Shown: positions 1 to 11,689 of the stretch, one piece after another
Position numbering within the stretch: the stretch's first letter is position 1
How the letters are laid out: every line of letters starts with the position of its first letter
Origin: Wyeomyia smithii
Lineage: Eukaryota > Arthropoda > Insecta > Diptera > Culicidae
DNA length: 64,000 bases
Direction of reading: 5' to 3'
Assembly: GCF_029784165.1 (NCBI RefSeq)
Contig: NC_073696.1
Location: 88,651,381-88,715,380 of the forward strand
Translations under genes and position numbers: made by a program
The notes under the pieces: generated by a model
What the model was told of the DNA's origin: nothing
The model's database searches: none
The model's input: the letters and a program-made list of their open reading frames with translations, nothing else

Positions 1-1314
1 TAGAAAAGGGACCCATTTAACATGAATACGTCCAGAAATACAAAAAAAGCGTAGATGAGTTGGAAAAACCATTTGCAAGAGGGAGCATCCAAAGGTCTCC
101 GCCGGGAAAGGCGGATAGGGATGCAGTAAAAGACGCAAACGAAGACGGCATGGACATCGTGCCTACCGATGCTACGCAGGACATGACGGTGGCAGACAAC
201 CGAAAGTAGCAGCGCTGTCAGAACAGCTCGATGTCATCATCGAGTTTGCGAAAAGTCGCAGCAATACGTCGAAGTTTCTGAAGCAGGCACACATAAATGC
301 ATCGGTCCTCGGCTAATGCTACGATAACAGAACATGGCGAGCTCATGGCTGAAGAGAAGGGAGAAACGAAGGTGACTGGGAGGGTTACGAAGTCGTTGCA
401 AATAGACACCTGGACGTTTGCGGACAAACGCACCACGTAGTCCCCGGTGGAAGCGGCCCTCGAAAACACTAAGAAATAGTTGGTTGTGCTAAATTTACAA
501 GATAGGCTCAAAGTCCACTAAAAAATCTGCCGGAGTGGCGGCTACAGGAAACCCTTGGGTTACCGTGGTAGGTAGGAAGCGCCAAGAAGGCAGCAAGCAC
601 AACAACGAGGAGACGAAAAACGACCAAAGAAGGCCAAAAAGGCGCGTAGCAGGGAGGATGCCTTCATACTCAAGACGGATGGGTCCAAGTACTCCTTATT
701 CTTGGAGGAAACAAGAGGCGCTATTCAGCTCAAGGTCCTGGGAGCGGAGGTGCTGATCATGCGCCGTTCTCGCACTAGCGAGATGATCCTTGATCCTTGC
801 TAGAAACAAGGGCGCTACCTATAAGGCGGTAGCCGAGCTGGTCCTCGGGAAAGATGTGCAAGTTCGGGTACTCACCTCAGAGGTGACTCTTAAGCTTAAA
901 AACCTGGATGAAATAACCAAGGGGTGCGATATTGCACAGGCCCTCAAGGAGAGGTGCGGAGTGGAAGTGGCCACTGAGGTAATTCGCCTCCGTAAGGGTC
1001 CAGCGAGGACCCAGGCGGCCACTTTCCGGCTTGCATCCCGATGCAATCCTGGCCCTGAAGACAGCCAAACTTAAGGTTGGCTGGTCAGTATGTCCCCTGA
1101 GCATACTCCAGCAGCCGGACGTTTGCTTCAGGTGTTTCGAGGAAGGACACAAGTCCTGGACCTGCAAGGGGCCCGATAGGAGCCAGTTATGTAGGCGTTG
1201 TGGTGGTGCTGGTCATAAAGCAAAAGACTGCGGGGAGCCTCCCAAGTGCTTGGTATGTACCGGAAAACGAGACGCCAAATACTTTATGGGAGGCCCAAAG
1301 TGCCCAGCCGGTTG
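1..1314 (+). pseudogene. R1-clade LINE ORF1 (gag-like) relic
   Basis: Degraded nucleic-acid-binding ORF1 of an R1-clade non-LTR retrotransposon; the window starts inside it. A readable stretch at about 20-210 (contains ELEKPFARGS) stops at a TAG near 208. Homology then drifts between frames to 1031-1315, which is open and carries two zinc knuckles in series, CFRCFEEGHKSWTC (from 1124) and CRRCGGAGHKAKDC, followed by CLVC. The KVGWSVCP motif before the knuckles and the knuckle spacing are typical of mosquito R1 gag proteins. An intact protein would bind element RNA. Multiple stops and frameshifts rule out function. It is followed directly by the ORF2 relic of the same element. Confidence 0.75.
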
Positions 1315-1341
1315 ACCGGCTACTAAACCACGGGCTTAAGG

Positions 1342-2490
1342 GTGACACAATTGAACTTGAACCACTGCTATGCGGCACAGCATCTGCTATACCAAGCAGC
1401 GTCTGAGTCACTGTCGGACATCGCCATCGTATCGGACCCCTATCGCATTCCTCCCGGAAACGGTAACTGGGTTGCGGATAGGTCCAGTACGGCGGCCATA
1501 TATACGACGAGCAGGTTCCCGGTTCAGAAGGTTGTGTCAACCTCAAACGAAGGATACGCAGTTGCCAAGGTGGACGGAGTGTTCTACTGCAGTTGTTATG
1601 CTCCGCCACGTTGGTCAATCGAAAGGTTCACCCAGTTGGTCGACTCGTTATCTGTGGAGATGACGGGCCTAACGCCGTTGATGGTGGCGGTTGACTTCAA
1701 CGCCTGAACTGTTGAGTGGGAAAGTCGCTCTACGAACCAGAGGGGTGAGATCCTGTTGGAAGCTTTGGCAAAGCTTAACTTAGATCTGGTCAACGTTGGA
1801 ACCAAATGTACATATAGCAGATATGGTGCGGACATTATCGACATAATCGATGTGACGTTCTCCTGCCCCGGACTGATCACGAACTGGGGGGTGGATGATG
1901 GCTACACCAATAGCGACCACGTGAGGCGGCAAGTGACGGGTAGAGCCAACACTCACACCGTTCGCGGCTGGAAGACTGCGCATTTCGATGCCGAGGTATT
2001 CAAAGAGGCAATGAGAAAAGAGTGCGATGGAGGCAGTTGGATCTGCTCGACTGCTGACCAACTAGTTGCCATGCTATTGTGGGTGTGCTGAACCACCATG
2101 TCTAGGACTCGCCAACCTAGGAATGAGAAGCCAACGGCTTACTGGTGGACTGATGCGGTAGCGGACCTCCGCAGTGCGTGCCTTCGTGCAAGACGAAGGC
2201 TGCAGCGTGCGCGAACAGACGAACAGAAGATAAAGCGACGAGCAGCATTCGGTTTTGTTAGATCGGCACTAAAGCTTGCTTTGATAGGCTATGCGTGGAT
2301 AGCCAATACGAACCCGTGGGGTAACGCCAATAGGATCGTTATGGCCAAGACAAAAGGTGCGCTGGCGCCAGCAGTCGAGTCTCACGTCCGACGTTCCAGT
2401 ATCTCAGATATAGACCAGGGATGGTCGGCCAACCTGCAGAAAATCCAATCCGTGGAAGGAGACGTTAGGCTTACGAAGCGGGAGCTTCGT
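1342..2490 (+). pseudogene. R1-clade LINE ORF2 relic, endonuclease half
   Basis: N-terminal half of an R1 ORF2 polyprotein. QLNLNHCYAAQHLL near 1345 is the start of the apurinic-type endonuclease domain. VAVDFNA near 1690 corresponds to the catalytic GDFNAWA block, with the tryptophan codon now TGA (1705-1707). The frame continues at 1756-2091 (SDHVRRQ is the remnant of the catalytic SDH block) and 2098-2300. It then shifts into NANRIVMAKTKGALAPA near 2325, the linker before reverse transcriptase. Homology to the R1 copy at 55.0 kb runs to about 2480. There it is cut by an unrelated tRNA-like and tandem-repeat block, and a short reverse-transcriptase scrap resumes at 3206. At least three disruptions; non-functional. 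Confidence 0.75.
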
Positions 2491-3205
2491 AGCTGCATAA
2501 TTACAGAGTCCGCTTTGATAAGTGAGTGGTCGTGGGTTCGAATCTTAGTAGAATCAGGCCATTTGGTTGTCAAAGGACTTTAACATGGGTTTATTCTTTG
2601 GCTCTACACTACATACCTTTCCTTCAAGCTGAATTCTATAGTACCCCTGCTGACTTTCATCCTAACAAAAAAAAGTCTTTCTTATAATAAAACTGTTCTG
2701 AGTAATGTATAATAGTTCTCTTCAGGGAATTGTAATTATGGCGCGGTCTTGGCTGGAGGAACGAGGTTTCAAAAAGACTCCTTCCTCTTGACAAAATATA
2801 AGTCCTACTTATGATAAAACTGTCCAGAGGTGAAGCATTGAGTGTCTCTTCAGGGAATTGTGGTTGTGACGAGGTGTTGGTAAGAGGAACAAGGTTTCGA
2901 TAAAACTCCTTTCTCTTGACAAAATAAGTCCCTCTTAGAATTAACCTGGCCAGAGAGGAACGTTAGGTATAGCCTCAGTTGAGGGAATTGTAATTTGCCG
3001 ATATTGGTAGGACAGAAAGAGGCTCGGTATAGTAGAGCAGTAAGCTTGAAACGAAAGGGTAAACTCTCACACACAAACACGGATATGAATGAAAATGCGT
3101 ATCATTCACTTCAATACTGATACTGCCAATAATATAAAGTGCGAAGTACAGAAACACCTGGGCAATATCAAAATAGATCAAATGTCTCTGGTCGCAGTGA
3201 TGGGT
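2490..3205 (+). repeat. tRNA-like head plus ~127-bp tandem repeat inserted in R1 relic
   Basis: The block separates two collinear parts of the R1 relic. Its start (about 2486-2545) looks like a pol III promoter, with GGGTTCGAATC near 2533-2543 as the B box and a weaker A-box-like stretch near 2489. Three imperfect tandem units follow, beginning at 2665, 2791 and 2919 (periods 126 and 128). Each starts ACAAAA, has AAACTG or a variant about 25 bp later and contains AGGGAATTG about 65-85 bp in. The third unit fades near 3000. This could be an unusual SINE with an amplified body or two successive insertions. The function is unknown. Confidence 0.5.
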
Positions 3206-3282
3206 CACCAAGACGTGGGAGGTAGCACTCCAGCGCAAGAGCAGGGGTATACGCTATTGCGCAATCGTTACGCTTGACGTGA
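3206..3282 (+). pseudogene. R1 reverse-transcriptase fragment
   Basis: A 77-bp stretch closely matches the R1 reverse-transcriptase region at 55490-55566 (for example CTATTGCGCAATCGT in both). The inferred reading is around TLLRNRYA in one frame and the ...ALQHKKRG...CYCAIVTLDV block in the R1 frame. It is probably the continuation of the relic broken at about 2490. Confidence 0.6.
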
Positions 3283-3316
3283 AAGTCATCCATAAGCTGT
3301 TGGTTGCATATGTTAG

Positions 3317-3575
3317 GCGTCGTACACAAATTACGTAACGCATGGAGGGGGGAGGGGGGTTGAGTTTACGTTACTTATTGTTACGTAGGGGGAGGGGGGG
3401 TAGTAGATACAGTTACGTAACTGTGATGTTTGTTCGAAATTGAAAATTTCGGCTAAGGCTGATCAGCGTTACGTAATTTTAGGGGGGGAGTCATGTCGAA
3501 CGTTACCTATCGTTACATAGTGGGGAGGGGGTCTGAAATCTAGATTTTAGCGTTACGTAATTTGTGTACGACACC
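3317..3575. mobile_element. G-rich MITE, copy 1 (26-bp TIRs)
   Basis: The 26-bp terminal inverted repeats at 3317-3342 and 3550-3575 differ at one position and contain the core ACACAAATTACGTAACGC. Both ends are flanked by TTA (3314-3316 and 3576-3578), a likely 3-bp target duplication. The interior has repeated TTACGTAA-type palindromes and runs of 6-8 G on the plus strand. No coding capacity. A second copy in the opposite orientation lies at 14154-18212, split by an RTE insertion. Confidence 0.8.
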
Positions 3576-3578
3576 TTA

Positions 3579-5690
3579 CGTATCAATTTCAACTGTGAAT
3601 TATTCCCAATTTTTTCTCAAACCAACTATTGATATTTAGTAGAATTAAGAGAGCTTGTCTTATTCCAATGTATTTTTGAAATTAGTAAAGGAATACACTC
3701 AATTGGTGTTTATCTGAAGCGGTAAATTTAAATTAATTTAATGAAAAATAAATTTAAGTTTCGGGGAATATTTGGCAATTTGTTGTTGTTCATTAGAAAC
3801 TGGAAGTTACAATCTTGGACTTTAAAATGGCATCTGAGATCAATTTTCGGCCTCTGTGCATAATCACAATTGCGAAAATATCCAGAGAGTCACCATCTAG
3901 AACTTCAAAATAGCGTCTTAAGTTGATTTTCGATCTTTGAGCATCGCGTTAATTCCAGAAATATGTACATTAAACAGAATTTAGTCTTGTTTCCAGCTCT
4001 GATCAGTCAAAATCTGCTCACAAAACAAAGCTCTGCATTTTCCAATAGTACAACAGTTAGCACCATAAAATAAATTTTTGTCTTATTTTGTAAACATGAA
4101 ACAAATTCTTTAAAACTGACTAATTCTTTATAACTGGCATTTGAAATTGGACAATTTTCGTGAAGCTCTCAATATTGAATTAAAAGTGCTCATGCTTCCC
4201 TTAAAAAAAAAAGATCATGGGTACGGATCGAATCCGTGTTGTAGTTTCGCATTCGATATCTATTTTGGAAACATCAAGGTCATTCTTCCAATTTATATAC
4301 ATAGAGTGAAACCTGTTCACAAGTCTCGCCGAATTTCGGTACACAAACACATCCAACCCTGGATTCGACATTCCAAAGAACAGCTCAAGCTAAATAGTCA
4401 AAACACACGTCTCAAAGGACTTTGAATTCATGCCGTTGTTTGACCCGCATTGTACATCATTCAGAGTCAACACCGAAGCCACCAACTGAGATACCCATCT
4501 GGAAAATAATTATTGTTTGACTAATTATGTTCGTACAGTCAACACAAAGCCCAAACGTAGCTTACTGGAATTCTGACAGGTGAAAAGCTGGAGAGCATTT
4601 CTTCAACTCTGAACATGATGCCGCCAGAGCATATGTTGTTGTGCGTCTCAAGCTTCACCCAAAAGGTATCCCGCTGCGATTCCCCATATTAATAGTATTT
4701 CGATTCTCGAGTAGCGTACCGTACCTGCCTGCCATCACGCCACCCGGCGCTGATTAGTGTTTCTCATTAATTTCCTTTTGCAAAATAAATTGAAAAATAC
4801 ACGGTTTACCGCAGCTATGCTTTTATGTTTTGCTAGATTGAAGCGTGAATGGGGGAAAGCTGAGTGAAAAGACAGGTTACAGATCGATGCTGATGAAAAT
4901 AATGCCCTTGCGTTAATTGGTTCTCGCTTTTTCCTTGGAGGAATGTTATTCCGGGGTTTAAGATTCAGACGATTTAAGTGATTGTTTCTCGTAGAAATCT
5001 GAACTGCCGATTAAGGAAAAACTTTTACAATCACTGCTATAGCTTCAACCACTGGACGTCCAAAATTTCCATCGAGTATAAATTAAGTTTAAATTCGCGC
5101 TATCACGGATTTAAAAATAAACAATTCGGAAGAGATAATCTATCGGCAAAGTTTATGACCTGTACGCCGAAACAAACCGATAAAACAACGCCCATCAACT
5201 GTACACAAGAATCGATCCCCAACCTACATTTGGTTCATTAGAATTATGTTCTAAATTCGTACACCACACAACTCTAGCCTCCAGCGCAACCCTACCCAAG
5301 CCGCCATCTTGCATCGTGTTACCGGCAAAATCGGTCCGCGGTTTATCGGGCAATTTGGGTGATATTTTCCCTTGGCAACGGCAGAAAAGCCGTCCCGATA
5401 AACACACAGAACAAGAAAGCATAATTTAAGTAAAATCACCCGAAGCTGCCATTGAATATTTATTAATGTTTTATTTATGCCGCTGGTTATGTCGCTGGAT
5501 CCCGCCGAACGAAGGAATCGAAGGAATGCTCTATCCAGTTGAAGCACGAGCGTAACATTCTATCCCTTAACTCACCGGTGGTGGTTCACGCAACAACAAA
5601 GAATTTTGATTTCTACCTAAGAAAGAAAAGATTGATATTGATAGTTAGGCAAAAGGGTATGCGCTTAGCATCCCCTTAATTAGCAATAGG
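3579..5690. other. gene-free AT-rich stretch
   Basis: No convincing coding sequence. A short dispersed motif (AAAATGGCATCTGAG near 3825, a related one near 3908) recurs near 46.8 kb and 48.85 kb. The part around 4430-5560 is not obviously repetitive in this window and is moderately GC-richer near 5230-5420. It may be unique host intergenic or intronic sequence. Confidence 0.4.
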
Positions 5691-5694
5691 TATA

Positions 5695-6218
5695 ACCCTT
5701 AAAGGCGCGCGACGTTAAAAAATCATCTAAAAACATAAAATTTATGTTTAACAGGTTAACTGCCTTAAAACTAACCAATATGCATAAAAAAATTGAAAGA
5801 TTTACTTTTTAATGTGCAAATATTACCATTTTGTTTTTAAACAACACTGTGACTTTATCGCAGAATAAAGTCTAAACAATTACTTTTGTTAACAGTAACT
5901 TTAAACTTGACCTTTTGTTAGTATAATTACTGATAATTCAGACATTTTCACTAACCACTAACCTTATTTTAAAATTTATTTTCAAAGACAGTCACCACCA
6001 GTCGGGAATCTCGCCATGTTTTTTTTTCGTTTCCGAGATTTTGACAGCAAAAATAAAAACAAAACATTCAAATACAGTACTTCCAGCTGTTAAGTTTTCT
6101 TCGTTAGAGACTAGAGAGCTGTTCTGATGAATTATATTTCTGAAAAATACTAAAATACGTATATTTTATAACGTTTTTAGTAGTGTTGTTTTAAAACAAC
6201 ATTGCGCATTTAAGGGGT
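5695..6218. mobile_element. possible MITE with ~20-bp imperfect TIRs
   Basis: ACCCTTAAAGGCGCGCGACG at 5695 and the reverse complement of AACATTGCGCATTTAAGGGG ending near 6218 align with one or two gaps. AATAGG occurs beside both ends. The interior is AT-rich and non-coding. The ends are approximate and no exact target duplication was established. Confidence 0.35.
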
Positions 6219-7116
6219 AATAGGATTTGTTGATGGTTAATAACTTTTTCGTTTTGTATGGACCCTACTGTGATGAGTATTTTTTGACCTTCTCTGGCAT
6301 TGCCCAAACGTTTTGGCTGTTGGCGCTTTCTCCTTTTTGCTGTGTCAACCGTATTTATCAGTGTAAACCGTATAGAGTAAGCAGGTATAATACGCCCCCT
6401 CCCCTCCCCCGCTTAGGGAACAACGTCAATATTGTAGTTATGTTTATCACAAACAACAAATCTTTTATCCAATTCGATAAACTATTTAATTAATGCACTG
6501 CTATTATTTTGTTATGTTAAAAATCATTAAATCGGCAGCTTTCCAATCTACCGGGGCAAAACGCCCCAGATGTCCCATGCTGAATATGCCCAGAAGCTTC
6601 ATATATTGTTACTACAGCTCAGTACGCGAAGTGAAACAGCGCTTGAAGTCTTAGCAGTAAACGCTAAAGCAATGAAACATATTAGTCCGACTAGAGTGTC
6701 GACTGATAGTAGTCAAACAGTCTCGGACCGGCAGCAGGAGCGTGGCTAGCGCGTGTTGGGGTATCGTACACTGGGTCGTCAACTCCCCGTAAAAGACACG
6801 GTACCCGCAAGCAGCTTCGACGGAGCGAATGAGGCCGTTCATATCACCCAAATGCACTAACCCGTCCATTGAGGACCGATACCAGTAAGGCCAGTATGGC
6901 AACTAGTCGCAGTTTCTAGAATATGAGTCGGTACACGTTCTAAACCACGATGTAGGGCTGGCACCTGCACCGAGTTCTCTTAGTAAAGTCATGTGACAAC
7001 GGCTTGAAACGGCGAGGTGGCAAATGGCAGCAACGATCAACGAAGTAAAGCAACATCGGGCGCGATTAGTACTTAGATGTGTGACCGCTTGGGAACGTCG
7101 CGTGTCGTTTTCTTGG
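6219..7116. other. unassigned stretch
   Basis: 6600-7116 is GC-richer than its surroundings and has short open stretches on both strands (for example a minus frame at 6651-6902). None is recognised as a protein family. It ends at the first SINE copy. It may be an eroded element body. Confidence 0.3.
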
Positions 7117-7457
7117 AGCGGGGGCCCAGCGTGGTTGGTAACATCTCCGCTAACCACGCTCGACGCCTGGGTTCGAATCCCACCGCCGACATAGGTGTCG
7201 ATGGTTGTAAGGTGGCGTGATCCACTCACAACAAACCCTACTGGTCTAGATTCAATCCTAGCCGACACCGGGAGATTTTCTGAGGCGAAAACTCCGGGAT
7301 CACGCCTTCCATCGCATGAGGAAGTAAAGCCGTTGGCGCCAGTCCGTTAATCAACGGGTCGTAAGTTAGGGTCCTGGGAGGAGTCGCCTCCCTGAGCGTC
7401 GGTGATTGGCACAACAACAGTGGCGGAACTAGACCGACGGAAAATAAGCGAGAATAA
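7117..7457 (+). mobile_element. tRNA-derived SINE family 1, copy 1
   Basis: It starts AGCGGGGGCCCAGCGTGGTT, with an A-box-like TGGTTGGTAAC and a B box GGGTTCGAATCC at about 7170. It ends in AGCGAGAATAA. The same ~340-bp sequence occurs at 15074 and 38701, all on the plus strand. This copy has no visible poly-A tail or target duplication and carries small indels, so it is probably the oldest of the three. Such elements are transcribed by RNA polymerase III and mobilised by a LINE. Confidence 0.8.
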
Positions 7458-9540
7458 ATGCGTCCTCTAAAACCTGGCAGGCCTTCCAGTACGATCCGCG
7501 TTCATTACCTGGTGGGAATCAGGCAGGAGTAGGATCAGATGATGGAAATTGGTCTAAGAAACAGATTGCTTTTCCTGACTTACGCCAATCGGTGGCGACA
7601 GAGCTGCTCATGAGACGCTATGGGCGTCCTACCATGACCTTACTGTTTCGGCATAGCCCACCTTGGGACTAAATAGACGACTACTCCATATGAGCAAGGA
7701 TAGCGGCTGGAAGTGGGACCCAATTAACTTAAATTATGGATTAGTTTATGTGTGCGAATGCGGGAGCGACAGCCAAAAAAGCGTTATAAAACTTTTATAA
7801 AACCAGTTTTGTTACTTGGGCATTATCGCGCATGATGTCGAATAACTCAGTGGTATGGAGTAGCAGCCGAAAACTGCTAGCTAGCGGGGCAACGCTCATG
7901 CTCAGATATCATGTTTCAATTGTTGCTTGGGACGTCTGTGCAAGCGTTACAATGATGTTGTAATAACTTATTTCGATTCATGTTTTGAGACGCAGAAAGG
8001 AGCACAACAACAACTATTGATATGCCGTGAATTAGTCTCAAAAAAGTTCAACACTTATTTTGGGAACACAATATAACGGACTTTTTTCATATGTTTTTTG
8101 AATGCGTCAGCCAACCGAAATCTTCTTCACAAGCCCCAATACTGCTCATTGTTTTTTATAATACATTTGTATTAATCTCACATTATATGTACATCATCAC
8201 ATCTATACAATTACATTAATCCAATTTTATCATGGTCATATCACTTATCAACGTGAACCCTGATCAAAACCCACCCCACTAACAAAGACTCCCTTCCATG
8301 GTCTTTATAGGAATGCAGAGGTATACTCGGTCTCTAACAAAGTAAAGACTACATTCTAACATTTCTTCCTTATTGCAGGCATCGTGCAGTACTGACATAA
8401 CTCGAGATTCATAGTTCCAAGTGAAACGGGATTGAAAAATTATCGTTTAAAACTACCTTTCTCATATTCACGAAAAAAAAATAGCCAAAATATGGACTGG
8501 CCCACAATTGTGCACCGCAAAACGTAACATTACTACAATTATTGGCACTTATTGGACCGAGCAGAATTATATTTTTTTTTGGACATTTTCAACTTTAAAT
8601 CCTTTAAATCGTATAAATGAGGTTTCAAGTAAGTTACAAAAAATACTACTGCTAATGAATATTGTTCTGTTTCGTGTGATTTTGCGTAAAAGTGACCCAT
8701 AATTGTAGCTGACCCATAACTGTAGAGGAACTGTATCTAGTTTTCGCTCAACTGTGTACCAGTGTTGTCAGCACTGGCAATAACTTCCCGATCAGTCAAA
8801 AATATCAGAATTATAACAAATCTTAATATTTTGTTACGAACTTTTTGTATCAACTTGTGTTCTAAACTTGGTCTCGTTAATAGTTAAAATATCAAAATTC
8901 CTATCAAAATTACTTACTGATTATAACAAATTATAGAAAGTTTTGTAAGGTTTTTGGCAGAAAAAGATCAGAATTAGTTAGAATGTACACTATTTTGTCA
9001 ATTGAATAACAAATTCTGTTATATATATGCTTTAGGAAAACACACTTTTGAACATTCAAATGTATGATAACAGAATTTTATATAATTCTGTACTTTTTAT
9101 TATTCTGGTATATCAAGAATATTGCAGGCTTTGTTATTTCTATCAAGTTCAGATATATTTGTGATACCCGTTTGTTAAAATCGTTTGATCGGGTTCGTAT
9201 GCGAGCATGCAGTAGCTGAATAACGATTTTCGATTCAACGAAACTACCATTCACTTTTGTCTAACTGTCAAACTTTTGTTTGCCTCCTTAGACCGCAAAT
9301 ACACTCAAATCACACTAAAGCGCTACTGTTTGAAACATACGATGTCAGGAACTGAGGGATACACTCCGTTTGCCCAATCAATCGATACACTGTAAAAACG
9401 TCTACCATTAGAGTGCAATCTTAAGATGATTTTTCAATGACTTTAACTTTCGGAAGCGCAAAAATTGAAAGTTTTGACAGCCGAACGAATTCGCCCATCA
9501 AAATTATTTCTTATTGACATGCAGCAAATAAGAACCGTAG
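7458..9540. other. gene-free stretch, AT-rich from about 8.0 kb
   Basis: 7460-7700 has a short open stretch with no recognised homology. 8000-9540 is AT-rich, low in complexity and without coding signal or clear repeat structure. Confidence 0.35.
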
Positions 9541-11460
9541 CAGCTACAGATAAACTTTGGGCACAAAATGTCGGTGTTTAACTTTTTCCAGTGTTGCGCT
9601 AAAATTCATCCTGCATCAATCGTCCTTTCGCGAACAGACTTGCCCGCACCGCGAGCAGAGCAGGCGTGGGGTATTTTATTGGGGGCAACGGAAAGAAACC
9701 AGCAGAAAAGAAAAAGAAACGAATGAAGAAGCAAGCGATTCGTTTGAACAGCTGCTGAATGATGGGAATTTGATTTATGACGGAGAGTCGCGATTTATAC
9801 TGCAAGCTTTACTCGCAAACTCCCGCGGAGTGCTGGTTGTGCCAGACGCTAGCAGATTGGACACCCAGAGAGTGGGTAAGAAAGAGGTGGAAAATCGGTA
9901 GCATGCGGAGGCTGTGGAGCTGGAGACAGTAGAGGCACTGTACATTTAGCTCACTTGCTGTAGCGTACTTCTTTTCTAGAAAGCGAATACGATAACCCGG
10001 GAACAAACGGTAACTGGGTGGAAATGGCAAAGATCACAACTCGAGGCTGACAGGGGCGGAAGGATAACGATCGATGAAAAATGAGTTTTTAACGTGTTTA
10101 CTAGCGCAGCATTAATCCCCCGTTGACCGTCAGGGCAGAACTCGGTCTTCTGGTGAGTAGGTGCGATTGGAGAAAACACTGCTTGTTGTGGTTTATTCAA
10201 TCTAGTTGGAAAAGCTTGTGGTGAGTCTATTTTCGGCATTTAAGCTGATCCTGAGTCAAACAGAACAATATTTTTAAGTGTTGCTGGCAACTTGCGGAGA
10301 GGATTTCTTCTGAAACGAGCTACTTCTATGCGAAGCTTCAAGTGTATAAGGCAGCAGTAAACAGAGATTAGGCAATATTTTTAGATGCTGAATTAATTGA
10401 AATAAGTTTACTAGAAGTAGAATCAGACCGATTGCAACATTTTGAGAGTAGGATTAAAGAAAAATGTTTCTAGGAAGAAGAGATTGTTAGTATTTATCAG
10501 TTTTTGTCCAAAAAAAAAAACGTTTTTTGTTTATATAACTTTTGGCCCGGATGAGCTTACATACATGAAACACAATTTTGCGGTTGATAATTAAATCTTT
10601 TAGCTGCCAAGTAGACGGTGAGCCTAAACCGATCTACTACCGATAATTCGAAAGACACTAAAAAGCGCTCACAAAGTCGTATGAAAACAAAACAGTTAGA
10701 GCATGTTTAATGGACATTAATTTGAATAAAGCTTTTGACAGAAATGATTCACGTGTTCCGAATACTTATGTTTGTTATTCTTGCCGAACGTATCAAATAG
10801 AATTGTGAAAAACACACACCAAAATGGTTCCTATACAATACCACCAGCGAACGAATACTTTTACTGAAATCAACAATCTCATCTTTTTGTTAGTACAAAA
10901 ATCACATCACACTCCAGAGGAGTGTCGCTACGTTTACTTTGCCCGTTGGATCGCCTGCTACCTACCGCCGCCTGATGCAATCTAATGTACTTTGGCAAAA
11001 ACACACCCGCACATACACAAGTACATTTTTCAACGGAACCATCCTGTCGCGGCGATGGGTGAGCACGAAATATGGAACCCACCATCCCCGCCTGCAGCGG
11101 AAATGCATGCATCAAACGACGACGGCAGGAATGGGAAAAGTTTTATCTCCACTATTGCATTCCTTGCCACGTGCGTTGCCGCGACCTGACAATTCTCCAA
11201 TGTGTTGCGCCTTGCCTTCGACTTCCATTTCCTTGAATGTGCTTTTGCGTTCGCCGGTGTTTCCATACTCGGTGGAAAAGTCCCCACCCATAAGTTGATG
11301 GGTATTTCGCCGCTGCACTACTGCGGAACTGAACGGAAAAGGGAAACTATTCCGGCATAAACCGAAAGCAACGCGCGAGACTGGGGCCGGCCGGGATGCA
11401 GCAGCTTGAAATGTGTGCCGTTGATGTTTTCCGTTTTTGATTATACTCAACTTTACCAAT
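9541..11460. other. probable non-repetitive host intergenic or intronic sequence
   Basis: No match to any other part of the window and no recognised protein. GC-richer islands at about 9590-10060 and 10890-11420 give overlapping open frames on both strands, the pattern of GC-rich non-coding DNA rather than a gene. The 114-codon plus frame at 9557-9901 starts at TTG and has no recognisable domain. The islands could be enhancer-like or untranslated exon sequence, but nothing visible proves it. Confidence 0.3.
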
Positions 11461-11689
11461 AAGAGCTTCGTGTATTAGATGCTTCTATTGTCGTACTCAG
11501 AACAGCGTTTTGGGATTAGCCTTAGAGAGTAGAATGTCATTAAATTCTATCAACTAATTTATCAACGATAAAGTTTAAACGCGTGTCTTCAACTATTTCC
11601 TGCATTTATTTATAAAATTTTGCTATATTTTCAGCTCAAACACACTTGAATATAACGTCTTTAATAACACTAGTCAACACAGGTGCACT

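Noticed and set aside
7160..7190. Possible genuine tRNA genes at B-box matches (also 2533, 15131, 38758, 59105)
   Set aside because: No cloverleaf acceptor/anticodon structure could be supported; the surrounding sequence is repeated SINE body or repeat.
10879..11459. Several overlapping 65-119-codon frames on both strands
   Set aside because: Mutually overlapping frames in GC-rich DNA, no domain and no consistent start; likely non-coding.
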